A stretch of 64,000 nucleotides of DNA from Alloacidobacterium sp963823845 (GTDB lineage: Bacteria; Acidobacteriota; Terriglobia; Terriglobales; Acidobacteriaceae). Location: the NCBI GenBank assembly GCA_963823845.1, contig CAWGND010000043.1, positions 53,232 through 117,231 on the forward strand, written 5' to 3'. The position numbers and the translations under genes are program-made. Positions 54,356-63,165 of this stretch are shown piece by piece. How positions within the stretch are numbered: position 1 is the stretch's first letter; each line of letters opens with the position of its first letter. Under the pieces are notes generated by a model. It worked only from the letters and a program-made list of their open reading frames with translations. It had not been told where the DNA came from and made no database searches.

Positions 54356-56389
54356 TCACGGCACCACCGTAAGGCTCACCGTCGCTGTGTTGTTGGCCAT
54401 ATTCGGATCAAACGTATCCGCCATCGTGGCCGCATTTTCGGTGATCACCGTGCCGGACGGAGCCGTCACCTTTACTGTCAGCCGCACAGTCCACGTGGTA
54501 TTGAGGGCCATGGCGCCGTTTTCGTGGCAGACGATTTGTCCCATTCCCTGATAGGGCGGAGTCGTGCACGTGCCCAGTCCCGGTATACCAGAGATGCGGA
54601 TGTAGTCGAAGGTCGATCCCGCCGGGACTTGCGTGGTCAGCACTTCCTGATCGGCGTTGGCTGGTCCCAGGTTCCACACCGGGAAGGCGTATGTGATCAG
54701 ATCGCCCTGATGGACCGTCGTCGACGATGGTTGCACTCGCAGGAACAGATCGGCGCTGCGCAGCACGGTAGTACTCACCGTCGCAGTATTATTGGCGAAG
54801 TCGCGATCAGGCGTATCCATAGTGGTCGCATTCTCAGTGATCACGGTGCCTGACGGAGCAGTCACCTTTACGGTCAGGCGCACCGTCCACGTGGTGTTCG
54901 GAGCCATGCTGCTATTTTCATGGCAGACGATCGGCCCGGTATCCCCATATCCCGGATGCGTGCAAGTGCCTAGCCCCGGCGTGCCGGAGATGCTGATGCT
55001 ATCGAAGGTCGTGCCCGCCGGTACTTGCGTGTTCAGCACTTCCTGATCGGCGTTGGCTGGTCCCAGGTTCCAGACTGGAAAGGCGTAGGTGATCAAAGCG
55101 CCCTGACCGACGGTCGTTGTCGATGGATTTATCCGCAGGAGAAGATCAGCACCCACGAAGCTCTCCAGCGAAAACGCGGAAAGATTACCAGCTCCAGACG
55201 AAGGGTCTATGGCATGGATATAGACCACTCCATTCGCCACGACGGGGGAGCTATTCACAGGACCTCCACCCGAGCTCCACAACTTGGCACCAGTGCTCGC
55301 GTTGAGTGCGTACAGGTTGTGGTCCGCGGAGCCGATATACACCACCCCGTTCGCCACGGCGGGCGACGAGGACGGCACATTAGCTCCCGCGGTAAAGCTC
55401 CACAGCTTGGCGCCGGTGCTGGCGTTCAGCGCGTACACGTTGCTGTCCGTGGAGCCGAAATAAACCACCCCATTCGCCACTGCGGGCGAGGAATACAGGA
55501 AGCTTCCGGTCGAATAGCTCCATAGCTTGGCGCCGGTGCTGGCATTCAGCGCATACAGGTTGTTATCGAGAGAACCGATATAGACCACCCCATCCGCCAC
55601 GGCGGGCGAGGAAACCACCCAATCTCCTGTGGCATAGCTCCACAGCTTGGCACCGGTGCTGGCATTCAGCGCATACACGTTGTGGTCCATCGAACCGAAA
55701 TAAACAACCCCATTCGCCACGGCAGGCGAGGAAAACACACCGCCTTCCGCGCCAGAGCCCCACAGCAGGGCGCCGGTGGTGGCGTTTAGCGCATACACGT
55801 TACCATCGTCGGAGGCGATATAGACCACCCCATTCGCGACGGCGGGCGAGGAATACAGGAAGCTTCCGGGGGTGCCGCCGATCGAATAGCTCCATAGCTT
55901 AGCGCCGGTGCTGGCATTCAGCGCATACAGGTTTCCATCATTAGCACCGACATAAACCGCCCCATCCCCCACGGCAGGCGAGGAAAGCACCTCATTGTCG
56001 GCGGTGTAACTCCACAGGGCGACACCGGTGTCGGCATTCAGCGCATACAGGTTGCTGTCGCCGGAGCCGACATAAACGACCCCATTCACCACGGCGGGTG
56101 AGGATACGAAGAAATTGTCGAGGTCGTTGACTTCGCTGCCCAGAGAGTTCCTCCACTTCAGTTGCAGGCTGCCAACATTGTTGACCCCGAGCACGGTCTC
56201 ATACGGATTCCAGCGCTGCATGTTGTCCCGGTGGAATTGTGTCCAGTCCCCGGGTGAGGGATTAGACGTCTGAGCGTGCGCAGACGTGTTGGCTGCGGCC
56301 AGCATCAGCAACAGCGGCGTGATGGCAAGCATCAGGCTCAAAATCCTGAAAGAAGCAGTTTGCTCCCTGTTCGTGCGGAGAGATTTCAT
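54356..56389 (-). CDS. secreted PQQ-type beta-propeller protein with two DUF11 domains
   Basis: 677 aa from MKSLRTNREQTAS, the ATG next to the signal peptide (LMLAITPLLLMLAAANTSAHAQ); the frame is open to 56587 without a good start. Eight propeller blades repeat the pattern AVANGVVYxGSxDxNxYALNASTGAKLWS at about 120-bp spacing (about 55.2-56.1 kb). Two DUF11/CARDB-like sandwiches follow (each with ITYAFPVWNLGPANADQEVL and a VTAPSGTVITENA end). The quinone-binding and catalytic residues of PQQ dehydrogenases are not evident, so it is probably a surface binding protein. It ends at VSLTVVP with no sorting tail. Confidence 0.85.
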   Translation of the reverse strand: MKSLRTNREQTASFRILSLMLAITPLLLMLAAANTSAHAQTSNPSPGDWTQFHRDNMQRWNPYETVLGVNNVGSLQLKWRNSLGSEVNDLDNFFVSSPAVVNGVVYVGSGDSNLYALNADTGVALWSYTADNEVLSSPAVGDGAVYVGANDGNLYALNASTGAKLWSYSIGGTPGSFLYSSPAVANGVVYIASDDGNVYALNATTGALLWGSGAEGGVFSSPAVANGVVYFGSMDHNVYALNASTGAKLWSYATGDWVVSSPAVADGVVYIGSLDNNLYALNASTGAKLWSYSTGSFLYSSPAVANGVVYFGSTDSNVYALNASTGAKLWSFTAGANVPSSSPAVANGVVYIGSADHNLYALNASTGAKLWSSGGGPVNSSPVVANGVVYIHAIDPSSGAGNLSAFSLESFVGADLLLRINPSTTTVGQGALITYAFPVWNLGPANADQEVLNTQVPAGTTFDSISISGTPGLGTCTHPGYGDTGPIVCHENSSMAPNTTWTVRLTVKVTAPSGTVITENATTMDTPDRDFANNTATVSTTVLRSADLFLRVQPSSTTVHQGDLITYAFPVWNLGPANADQEVLTTQVPAGSTFDYIRISGIPGLGTCTTPPYQGMGQIVCHENGAMALNTTWTVRLTVKVTAPSGTVITENAATMADTFDPNMANNTATVSLTVVP

Positions 56390-56583
56390 GGCACAGGCTC
56401 GCAGACTTCTTACATCTGTAGAGAGCGAAGGCGTCGCGCGGGAGGAGGCGTTGGGTTGTGGCCTCGCGAGGGAGTGAGCAAAGCAGACGTCGGCGTTCCG
56501 GGTTCGGTGGACCCAATGCGCAAGATCATACTCTTTGCCTGCGGACCTCGCCCGTTTTTTTCCCGTGAAATCCGCGATCGGTT

Positions 56584-56723
56584 TCACTGCACCGTAAGGT
56601 TCACCGTCGCTGTATTGTTGGCCATATTCGGATCAGTCGTATCCGTCATGGTGGCTGCATTTTCTGTGATTACCGTGCCTGCGGGCGCCGTCACCTTCAC
56701 CGTCAACCGCACCGTCCATGTGG
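56584..56723 (-). pseudogene. DUF11 C-terminal remnant of a lost tandem paralogue
   Basis: Minus-strand reading gives TWTVRLTVKVTAPAGTVITENAATM and then PNMANNTATVNLTVQ before a TGA, almost the same as the last 45 codons of the neighbouring PQQ/DUF11 gene. Only this tail is left; the sequence upstream is unrelated. It shows that two such genes once stood in tandem. Confidence 0.75.
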
Positions 56724-57156
56724 GTGAAATCGAAATCAACTTCCGTTTTTCTTCCAGATCGTGACGACTCTCTTAACCGGAAGTGCACAGGCAAAATGTC
56801 ACTCGCGATCACGGCTAAGCGTCCCTTTCACCATTGGTTACGGCTAAACGCCAGCTATTCGAGCGCGACGGCCATATCCTCTGTTCGTCGTAAGCTATAG
56901 CAGCGTCTGATTTTACGACTTGACGCCCCCATCGTGGTCTTACTTGGTAAGGCTTTTCCCGAGTACCTGCCGAGAGCGCAAGCGTATACTTCTCCAGGAA
57001 AGTCTTGACCAACCCCGATGTGTATTGGCTGGACTCTCCACGCAGCCTTCGGGCAGTGTAACTGTCCGACTCTCCAATCCCGAGGAAACTCGGACCTCGC
57101 AAGTGCTCCGAGTTGGTGTCCTAACTCAAATCATCAGAGATCCAAGGAGACTTATT
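56724..57156. other. intergenic stretch, nothing recognised
   Basis: About 430 bp before the small helical gene, presumably with its promoter. A TTGACC at about 57002 could be a -35 box, but I see no clear -10. Confidence 0.35.
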
Positions 57157-57465
57157 ATGAATCTGACTGCTGAAGAACGTGAACAGGTCGCGACTGAACT
57201 AAAGCGTTTCGCTGCGGACCTCAATCTAAACGAAGAGCAGAAAGAGAAGCTCCACGCCGCTCTGGCGGAAGGCCGAGAAAAGATTGCAGAGTACCTCAAG
57301 AACAATCCCAACACAACAAGAGCCGATATCATCGCCAAGGTGAAGTCGCATCGCGCCGAGATTCGTCAACGCGTTGTCAACTTTCTAAGTCCTGAGCAAC
57401 TCACCAAGTGGGACAGCGAGGTTGCCAAAGCCAAGGAGTTCCTGGGCCAGAAAGTTGACGCATAG
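57157..57465 (+). CDS. small helical protein, 102 aa
   Basis: ATG with AAGGAG seven bases upstream. The whole sequence is charged helix (LTAEEREQVATELKRFAAD, NEEQKEKLHAALAEGREKIAEYL, RAEIRQRVVNFLSPEQLTKWDSEVAKAKEFLGQ). The LSPEQLTKW stretch recalls Spy/CpxP-type helical proteins, but there is no signal peptide, so it should stay in the cytoplasm. Function unknown. A hairpin follows 30 bp after the stop. Confidence 0.65.
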   Translation: MNLTAEEREQVATELKRFAADLNLNEEQKEKLHAALAEGREKIAEYLKNNPNTTRADIIAKVKSHRAEIRQRVVNFLSPEQLTKWDSEVAKAKEFLGQKVDA

Positions 57466-57495
57466 GAACTCAACCTAAACGAGCCAACGCCTGGT

Positions 57496-57519
57496 GGCCG
57501 ACGACCGAACGTGTCGGCC
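57496..57519 (+). terminator. possible terminator after the small helical gene
   Basis: GGCCGAC, ten bases, GTCGGCC, 30 bp after the stop codon. It has no T-run, so activity is uncertain. Confidence 0.35.
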
Positions 57520-57549
57520 GCCCAAATGTTGGATGTGTGTTGACGCTTG

Positions 57550-57741
57550 TCAGTAATTTCCCTGGGGTTGCTCGGTGTTCTCGTCCAACAAACTCGCACA
57601 CGTTGCGCCAACTTCCGTCAAACTCACACTTACGAGTTCAACACCGCGTAGAATCACTTCCATGTAGGAGTGCTCGCGCATCATGTCGTCCGCCACACTA
57701 TTGATCCACTCCCTGATCCAAGGTTCGTCTGCATGGGCCAT
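57550..57741 (-). CDS. small hypothetical protein, 63 aa
   Basis: The start MAHADEPWIREWIN is placed by GAGGAGG about six bases before the ATG. Mostly one long helix plus a hydrophobic strand (MEVILRGVELVSVSLTEVGATCASLL). No family recognised. It is convergent with the small helical gene. Confidence 0.5.
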   Translation of the reverse strand: MAHADEPWIREWINSVADDMMREHSYMEVILRGVELVSVSLTEVGATCASLLDENTEQPQGNY

Positions 57742-57916
57742 CGGCTCCCTCCTCGGAATTCCATAATCCAGCATCCCCTTCTGTGGAAGAGTATCCCTTA
57801 GACCGGCTTGCTAGTCGAATCGATAGTTTTTATTGACACCATTTAGTACCTCCCGTTCAGCATGAGCCTTCCATTTTAGCCAAGGCGCAGCTTGAGCCTC
57901 TTCTTTTACCCTTGCG

Positions 57917-58153
57917 ATGATGCGACGCAGCCGAAGAATCGATCCGAAGTCGTTCGACCTGACCACTGAATGCCCGGAGTGTCACTATAAGATTCTGCCC
58001 ACCGAACTGCTGCGCGTCGATGGTGAAAGGATGCGCTGTCCGAACTGTAAGCAGGGATGTGCTGGTCCTGACAAAGGGAGCACGAACTGGAACGGCTGTG
58101 CCCTAGTAGCGAAGCAGCTTCATATACATAGCCCGTGCATCGCGGGCGCATAG
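57917..58153 (+). CDS. small zinc-ribbon protein
   Basis: 78 aa. RIDPKSFDLTTECPECHYKILPTELLRVDGERMRCPNCKQG holds two CxxC pairs 20 residues apart, a zinc ribbon of the rubredoxin/transcription-factor type. The C-terminal 28 residues look less protein-like, so the natural end may have been lost where the duplicated segment begins (58198). No good ribosome site. Function unknown. Confidence 0.5.
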   Translation: MMRRSRRIDPKSFDLTTECPECHYKILPTELLRVDGERMRCPNCKQGCAGPDKGSTNWNGCALVAKQLHIHSPCIAGA

Positions 58154-58298
58154 AGCATAAGCCATATTGCGCGAGCACAATGATGATGGTGCCGAATCGA
58201 GGAGCCCAAGCGCGCCAAACAACCACAGCGTAAGCCGAAAACAGATGAGAACGGCCAGCTAGGTATGTTCTAACCTCCGAATCGACAGACCATTGTTC

Positions 58299-58427
58299 CT
58301 AAGTCTCTTTCACGACTTTGCGCAGATCTTTGTCATTTCGCAACGCCACGAACTTCGCATGACGCAAATGATCTGCACCTGTCCATTCTAGGAATGCTAT
58401 CTGCGCTACGGTTTCCGGCTTCACCCA
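58299..58427 (-). pseudogene. LigD-type DNA ligase, C-terminal 42 codons, copy B
   Basis: Same 42 codons as copy A at 44.1 kb (WVKPETVAQIAFLEWTGAD ... DPRKVVKET); here the stop reads TAG because one T is missing. Dead fragment. Confidence 0.8.
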
Positions 58428-58455
58428 CTATGTCGAATGCCGGACTATGCCGCAT
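58422..58455 (-). repeat. 34-bp IS91-associated end motif, copy B
   Basis: One mismatch to copy C at 62074-62107 (inverted relative to it) and two to copy A. It ends the duplicated SRAP/LigD segment. Confidence 0.7.
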
Positions 58456-58524
58456 GCATTGGGACTCGAACAGTCCCCTTGCAATTTTGTGGGTATGGTC
58501 CCGATTCTCATACGGCATAGTCCG
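58441..58524. repeat. 84-bp segment bounded by 12-bp inverted repeats
   Basis: CGGACTATGCCG at 58441-58452 and its exact complement CGGCATAGTCCG at 58513-58524. Inside is a smaller hairpin, GGGACT-CGAAC-AGTCCC. The left arm is part of the 34-bp motif. It could be a miniature element or paired element ends. Confidence 0.5.
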
Positions 58525-58690
58525 ACGTGTTAGATGTGCGCATTGCCCTGAAATCACTAAGAGACGATCTCTGAGAGAAGTTCTGCCCATTATTGGATCT
58601 GCCGAAGAATGCTCTCTTCAGCAATGCGGTTTGGCCTTGCAGGCGATATTCATTCAATCCAGATGAATACTCGAGACCCGCGGGGTGGAG

Positions 58691-61342
58691 TCACTCATAT
58701 CTCAGGGCCACCGATGGATCCACCTGCATTGCCCGACGCGCTGGTATATAGGCAGCCAACAATCCTGTTGTCGCCACCAGTACGCATACACCTGCCAGCA
58801 CCAGCGGGTTGCGCGCACCGGTTCCGTAAAGGTAGGACCGCAATATGGATCCGGACGCCAGCGTTGCCGTGATTCCGATTCCGATTCCGATGATTACCAG
58901 CACGGAGGCCTGTTGTAATACCATCCGGAATACCATCGCGCGCGGTTCTCCCAGCGCAAGCCGCACGCCGATCTCGCGCCTACGCCTCGCGACTGAGTAC
59001 GCCATCACTCCGTAAAGGCCAACGAGTGTGAGCACAAGTGCAAGTCCGGAGAACGCACTCAGCAGCACCATGGCGAAACGAGGCTGCGCGAGCTCGAGCC
59101 CGATCCGGTCCTGCATCGTGCGCACATCGGTCACCGGAATATTGCGGTCCATCGAGGCCACAAGGTTCTTCGCTGCCGGCTCCAGGCTCAATGGTTCGAC
59201 TTGAGTGCGGACGACCGAATACATGCAGCACGCTCTCGGAAACTGGGTTGCTGGCAGATAGTAACCAGGGTCGAGATCCCGCGAGGTAGCGCCATGCCGG
59301 ACGTCCCCGACCACTCCCACGATTTCACGCAAGACAGGGCCATCGTTGCCGGCTTCGGGTTTCAGCTTCTTGCCAATCACGTTCTCGGTGTGAAGAAACT
59401 TCTTTGCAAAGCCCCGGCTCACGATCATCACCGGTGGCGCCTTCACTGTGTCCGCATCGGAGAAGTCGCGTCCTGACAGTAGCGGTATGTTCATTGTCCG
59501 GAAGTAGTTTGGAGAAACGAGATCGAATCTCGCATCCTCCAGTTGCCCTGGCGGCAGAGGATGCTCAGGATTTTCGAAGCTGATGTGCATGCTGTTGTCG
59601 GTCATTGGCAGAATCAGCGATCCGCCGGCCGCTTCCACGCCGGGCAGCGCTCTCAGCTTCTCGAAATATTGCCGATAGAAGTCCGACCGATTATTCATGT
59701 ATCGCGAGTCAGGAGTTTCGAACATGAATGTCAGCAGATGATCCGGTCTAAAGCCCTCGTCGCTGTGCGCGAGATGGGCGTAGCTTGTAACAAGGAGCCC
59801 TGCGCCGGCGGTCAGGACAATTCCCAGAGCTACCTGCCCCACAATGACCAGAGAGCCGAGCCGATTTCGCACGTCCGACTCGCTTCTGCCGCCCTCCTTC
59901 AGTGGCGATAACAGGTCGCCTCGCGCGGAGGTAATGGCAGGGATGAGACCAAAGATGAGGCCCGATGCCAGCGAAACCGCAAGGGCAAATCCGAGCACGG
60001 GTAGATTGACGCCTACGTCGGCAGCTCGCGGCACGCTGTCGCCAATGAGGCGCAGCACTGCGGGCGTGGACACAAAGGCGAGGGTGCATCCTGCCATACC
60101 GCCCAACACACTCACAATCAGGCTCTCTACCAGAAGCTGCCGAACCAAGCGCGCACGGTTCGCACCAAGAGCGGAGCGCATCGCCATCTCCCGCGCGCGT
60201 TCGCGCGCCCGCACCAACAACAGGTTGCCGACGTTGCCGCAGGCAATGAGCAGCACTAATCCAACCGCTCCAAGAATGACCAGCATCAGGGTGCGCGTAT
60301 CGCCCAACATCGCGGTTAGCTCGCTCTGCACATGTGCCGAGTTATTCTGAGTATTGCTGGCGGGATATTTCTTCGAGAGCTGCGCGGCGATCGTCTTCAT
60401 CTCAGCATCCGCCTGCGCCTCGCTGATGCCTGGTTTCAAACGTCCCATGGCCGCAAGCTCATGATCGCCGCGATTGCCCGTGGTTGCCCCCGGCGTCCCA
60501 TTGTTGTCAACGGCGAGCGTCGTCCAGAATGTGTTCTGCGGCGCATCGGCGGGGAACCGGAACGATGACGGCATGACTCCTTCAATCGTGTATGCTTCAC
60601 CGCTGAGGTGCATCGTATGGCCAACTATTCGGGGGTCTGATCCAAATTGCGAGACCCACAGTGCGTGACTGATGAGAACCACCCGAGCGCCGAGCTTTTC
60701 ATCTTCTGGCCGGAAGCCCAGTCCTAGTTCAGGGTTCACGCCCAGCAGCGGCAGCAAGTTCCAACTCACTACTTCGCCGTCGAGATGAGCCGGCCGCTCC
60801 ACGCCCGTCAGCGTGAGTGACTCGCCGTGATACGACACCAGTTCAGTGAAGCTGTGGTTCTGGGCACGCCAGTCAAAAAAGTCCGGATAGGAGACTGCTC
60901 CGTCCTGCAACGCTGCCGAATGCTGCGACCGCACCTCCATCAGCCGCTCCGGGTGCGCGTATGGCAAAGGACGCAGGAGGACCGCGTCCACAATGCTGAA
61001 TACGGTGGTGTTCGCGCCGATGCCCAGGGCCAAGGCGATCACCATTGCCGCATACAGTCCTGGCTTTTTGGCGACCATGCGCATGCCGAAGCGCACATCG
61101 CGACCCCACTCAGCAGGGGAAAGTATGCCCCTCTGCCATCGCTGCCGTTCTTTCAATTGAGTGACGTTGCCGAATTGACGGCGGGCCGCACGGGTCGCGT
61201 CTTCGGCACTCATTCCCTGCGCTCGATAGTGCTGCGTCAGGAGCGTAATGTGCTCGCGGATTTCGTCGGTGAACGCATCGTCCTCGCGGCTTTGCACCGC
61301 CTGCCCTTTAAGTTTCGCCCACATGGTTCGCAGTCTGCCCAC
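58691..61342 (-). CDS. ADOP-type ABC transporter permease
   Basis: 883 aa from a GTG; an ATG six codons later (MWAKLKGQ) is also possible. Same plan as the permease at 37 kb: N-terminal prefix (DAFTDEIREHITLLTQHYRAQGMS), MacB periplasmic domain after KKPGLYAAMVIALALGIGANT, FtsX block with LLIACGNVGNLLLVRARERAREMAMRSALGANR, and a second MacB/FtsX half ending SVARRRREIGVRLALGEPR and SVALRYE. No ATPase is adjacent. The preceding PadR gene, 4 bp away, would repress it but is frameshifted, so the permease may be deregulated. Substrate unknown. Confidence 0.93.
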   Translation of the reverse strand: MGRLRTMWAKLKGQAVQSREDDAFTDEIREHITLLTQHYRAQGMSAEDATRAARRQFGNVTQLKERQRWQRGILSPAEWGRDVRFGMRMVAKKPGLYAAMVIALALGIGANTTVFSIVDAVLLRPLPYAHPERLMEVRSQHSAALQDGAVSYPDFFDWRAQNHSFTELVSYHGESLTLTGVERPAHLDGEVVSWNLLPLLGVNPELGLGFRPEDEKLGARVVLISHALWVSQFGSDPRIVGHTMHLSGEAYTIEGVMPSSFRFPADAPQNTFWTTLAVDNNGTPGATTGNRGDHELAAMGRLKPGISEAQADAEMKTIAAQLSKKYPASNTQNNSAHVQSELTAMLGDTRTLMLVILGAVGLVLLIACGNVGNLLLVRARERAREMAMRSALGANRARLVRQLLVESLIVSVLGGMAGCTLAFVSTPAVLRLIGDSVPRAADVGVNLPVLGFALAVSLASGLIFGLIPAITSARGDLLSPLKEGGRSESDVRNRLGSLVIVGQVALGIVLTAGAGLLVTSYAHLAHSDEGFRPDHLLTFMFETPDSRYMNNRSDFYRQYFEKLRALPGVEAAGGSLILPMTDNSMHISFENPEHPLPPGQLEDARFDLVSPNYFRTMNIPLLSGRDFSDADTVKAPPVMIVSRGFAKKFLHTENVIGKKLKPEAGNDGPVLREIVGVVGDVRHGATSRDLDPGYYLPATQFPRACCMYSVVRTQVEPLSLEPAAKNLVASMDRNIPVTDVRTMQDRIGLELAQPRFAMVLLSAFSGLALVLTLVGLYGVMAYSVARRRREIGVRLALGEPRAMVFRMVLQQASVLVIIGIGIGITATLASGSILRSYLYGTGARNPLVLAGVCVLVATTGLLAAYIPARRAMQVDPSVALRYE

Positions 61343-61346
61343 CGTG

Positions 61347-61690
61347 TCACCCCTGTCTCTCGAGCTTCAGCATGCGCTCAATGACGCCCGCTACGCGCTG
61401 CCAGTTCTCGGCTTCCCGATCCAGCTGCTTCGCTCCCTGCTTTGTGATGGAGTAGAAGCGCGCCCGGCGGTTGTTCTCACTTGTTCCCCATTTCGAAGCG
61501 ATCCACCCCTGCTGCTGCAGCCGAAGGAGCGCGGTATATACGGTTCCCTCGTTTAGATCCAGAACGCCTTCACTGACCTGTTCGATTCGCCGCGCGATTC
61601 CGAATCGTGCTGTGGGCCCATGGCATAGAGCGTCTTTAATACCATGAGGTCCAGCGTTCCCTGCAACACTTCTGATTTACCTTTGCCCAT
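61347..61690 (-). pseudogene. PadR family regulator, one frameshift
   Basis: ATG with AAAGGAG upstream: GKGKSEVLQGTLDLMVLKTLYAMGPQH. Near 61605 one base is missing; the other frame continues GIARRIEQVSEGVLDLNEGTVYTALLRLQQQGWIASKWG and NNRRARFYSITKQGAKQL to a TGA at 61347. Restored, it is a normal PadR winged-helix protein of about 114 aa paired with the ADOP permease. Loss would free the permease from control, unless the gap is a base-call error. Confidence 0.82.
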
Positions 61691-61775
61691 GGGGCACTCC
61701 TTTGGACATTCCATAGAAGTTAACACATTTCCCTATGCAGTGTCCATAGGAGAGACGGGTTCATGGATCCTGGGC

Positions 61776-61805
61776 TGATGCCAAATAGCCAACTCACTCA
61801 TTGAG
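61776..61805. repeat. 30-bp dispersed repeat, copy 2
   Basis: Partner of 24931-24960, about 26 of 30 bases identical, same orientation. Function unknown. Confidence 0.45.
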
Positions 61806-62073
61806 CTTCGTACAAGCCCAACACTTCCGCGTTGCTCCCGAGTCACAGGCCAACCGAAGGTTGAGCACAACATTCCGACCCGGCGCAGTCACGTGACGCG
61901 TGCGCCCATCTCACCGATATTCACGCCGTGATGAACGCCTGAGCTCGGTCCGCTGATAGCTGATTTGCTCTCACCAGTGGAATGGCAATCGGTGTTCCTG
62001 TGCATGAAAACTCAGACTAATCATGCCGAACAAAGTAGCGTTCAATGGAGTGACGGCAACTCCGGCTGCAACC

Positions 62074-62107
62074 ATGCGGCATAGTCCGGGATTCGACATA
62101 GTGGGTG
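62074..62107 (+). repeat. 34-bp IS91-associated end motif, copy C
   Basis: ATGCGGCATAGTCC ... ATTCGACATAGTGGGTG, about 165 bp before the recombinase gene. Inverted relative to copies A and B. Confidence 0.7.
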
Positions 62108-62272
62108 TTGGACTAAACCGCTGCGCGGTACTCGGTAGCGCCGGCAGGCTGTGGCCGAGGGGGTAGCGTCAGGTTAGGCTTTCCTGTTGACAGTTCTTTT
62201 CACTCGATCTCTTTTGCGAGAGTAGAAGTCGCTGCTTGCAGCGCATTCCATCTCGCAAAGGAGTTTCCCCAA

Positions 62273-63154
62273 ATGACATCGCTTCGCCTTCGCATGACTG
62301 AAGACATGCAAGTGCGGAATCTCGCGCTCAACACGCAAATGTCCTATGTGCAACAGGTCTCTCTGTTCGCACGCCACTTCAACAAGTCCCCAGAACAGTT
62401 GGGTCCAGAGGACATCCGCGCCTACCAGGTCTACCTGACTAACGAGAGGAAGTTGGCGCCCAGTTCCGTGCTCATCGCGGTATCGGCACTGCGCTTTCTC
62501 TACAAGGTTTCCTTGAAAAAGGATTGGCAGTTTGACGAGGTGATTCCCGCTCCCAAGAAGCCGTTGAAGTTGCCGGTGGTTTTGAGCCCAGAAGAGGTCA
62601 TGCATTTTCTCGGCTGTATCGACAACAATAAACACCGCGCGATCCTGACTACCTGCTACGCCGCGGGTTTACGCATCTCCGAGGTCATCTGCTTGAAAAC
62701 TGATGACATCGACAGTCAACGTATGGTGATCCGTGTCGACCAGGGCAAGGGCCAAAAGGATCGTTACGTAATGCTCTCGCCCACATTGCTGGAAATCCTG
62801 CGCACCTGGTGGAGAGTAAGTAAGCCCCGGCATTGGCTCTTTCCCGGCGACATCCCCGACAGTCACATTAGTAAGGATGCGGTTGAACTGGCTTGCCAGA
62901 AAGCCCGCAGGCTCTCTGGCATCCGCAAGCCTATTACACCTCATCTACTTCGACACGGATTTGCCGTTCATCTTCTGGAATCGGGTACAGATGTCCGGAC
63001 CATTCAACTGCTACTCGGTCACCGCAGTCTGGCGACCACCGCTCGCTATCTGCGGATCGCTACCAACAAGGTTTGCTCGACTTCCAGTCCGCTCGATCTG
63101 CTGCCTCATCCAATCTGCGCTGATTCCAAACCCGCCGCGCCCCAGTACTTCTAA
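62273..63154 (+). CDS. tyrosine recombinase (XerC/D-like) of an IS91-type element
   Basis: 293 aa; AAAGGAG nine bases before the ATG. N-terminal SAM-like core-binding domain (MQVRNLALNTQMSYVQQVSLFARHF ... VSALRFLYK) and C-terminal catalytic domain with Arg in AAGLRISEV, Lys in GKGQKDRYV, HLLRHGFAVH and LLGHRSLATTARYL with the nucleophilic Tyr. All six catalytic positions are present. Such genes accompany IS91-family transposases, as here 11 bp downstream. It may resolve or help integrate the element. Confidence 0.9.
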   Translation: MTSLRLRMTEDMQVRNLALNTQMSYVQQVSLFARHFNKSPEQLGPEDIRAYQVYLTNERKLAPSSVLIAVSALRFLYKVSLKKDWQFDEVIPAPKKPLKLPVVLSPEEVMHFLGCIDNNKHRAILTTCYAAGLRISEVICLKTDDIDSQRMVIRVDQGKGQKDRYVMLSPTLLEILRTWWRVSKPRHWLFPGDIPDSHISKDAVELACQKARRLSGIRKPITPHLLRHGFAVHLLESGTDVRTIQLLLGHRSLATTARYLRIATNKVCSTSSPLDLLPHPICADSKPAAPQYF

Positions 63155-63165
63155 ACCGCGCGGCC

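Larger units (their letters stand above)
58198..58455. repeat. 258-bp direct duplication, copy B (SRAP tail + LigD tail)
   Basis: Direct copy of 43985-44243 with scattered changes and one missing T. It carries the last 25 SRAP codons (PKRAKQPQRKPKTDENGQL, TAA at 58271-58273) detached from any SRAP gene, then the ligase scrap and the 34-bp end motif. It is a transposed copy. Confidence 0.9.
61691..62272. other. intergenic region between PadR and the IS91-type element
   Basis: About 580 bp. It holds the PadR promoter (repeated CTATGGA and CATAG pieces at 61706-61750 could be its operator), copy 2 of the 30-bp repeat (61776-61805) and the 34-bp motif C. No gene recognised. Confidence 0.4.

Noticed and set aside
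55290..56110. Tandem DNA repeat or CRISPR-like array
   Set aside because: The 120-bp periodicity is in frame and encodes propeller blades.
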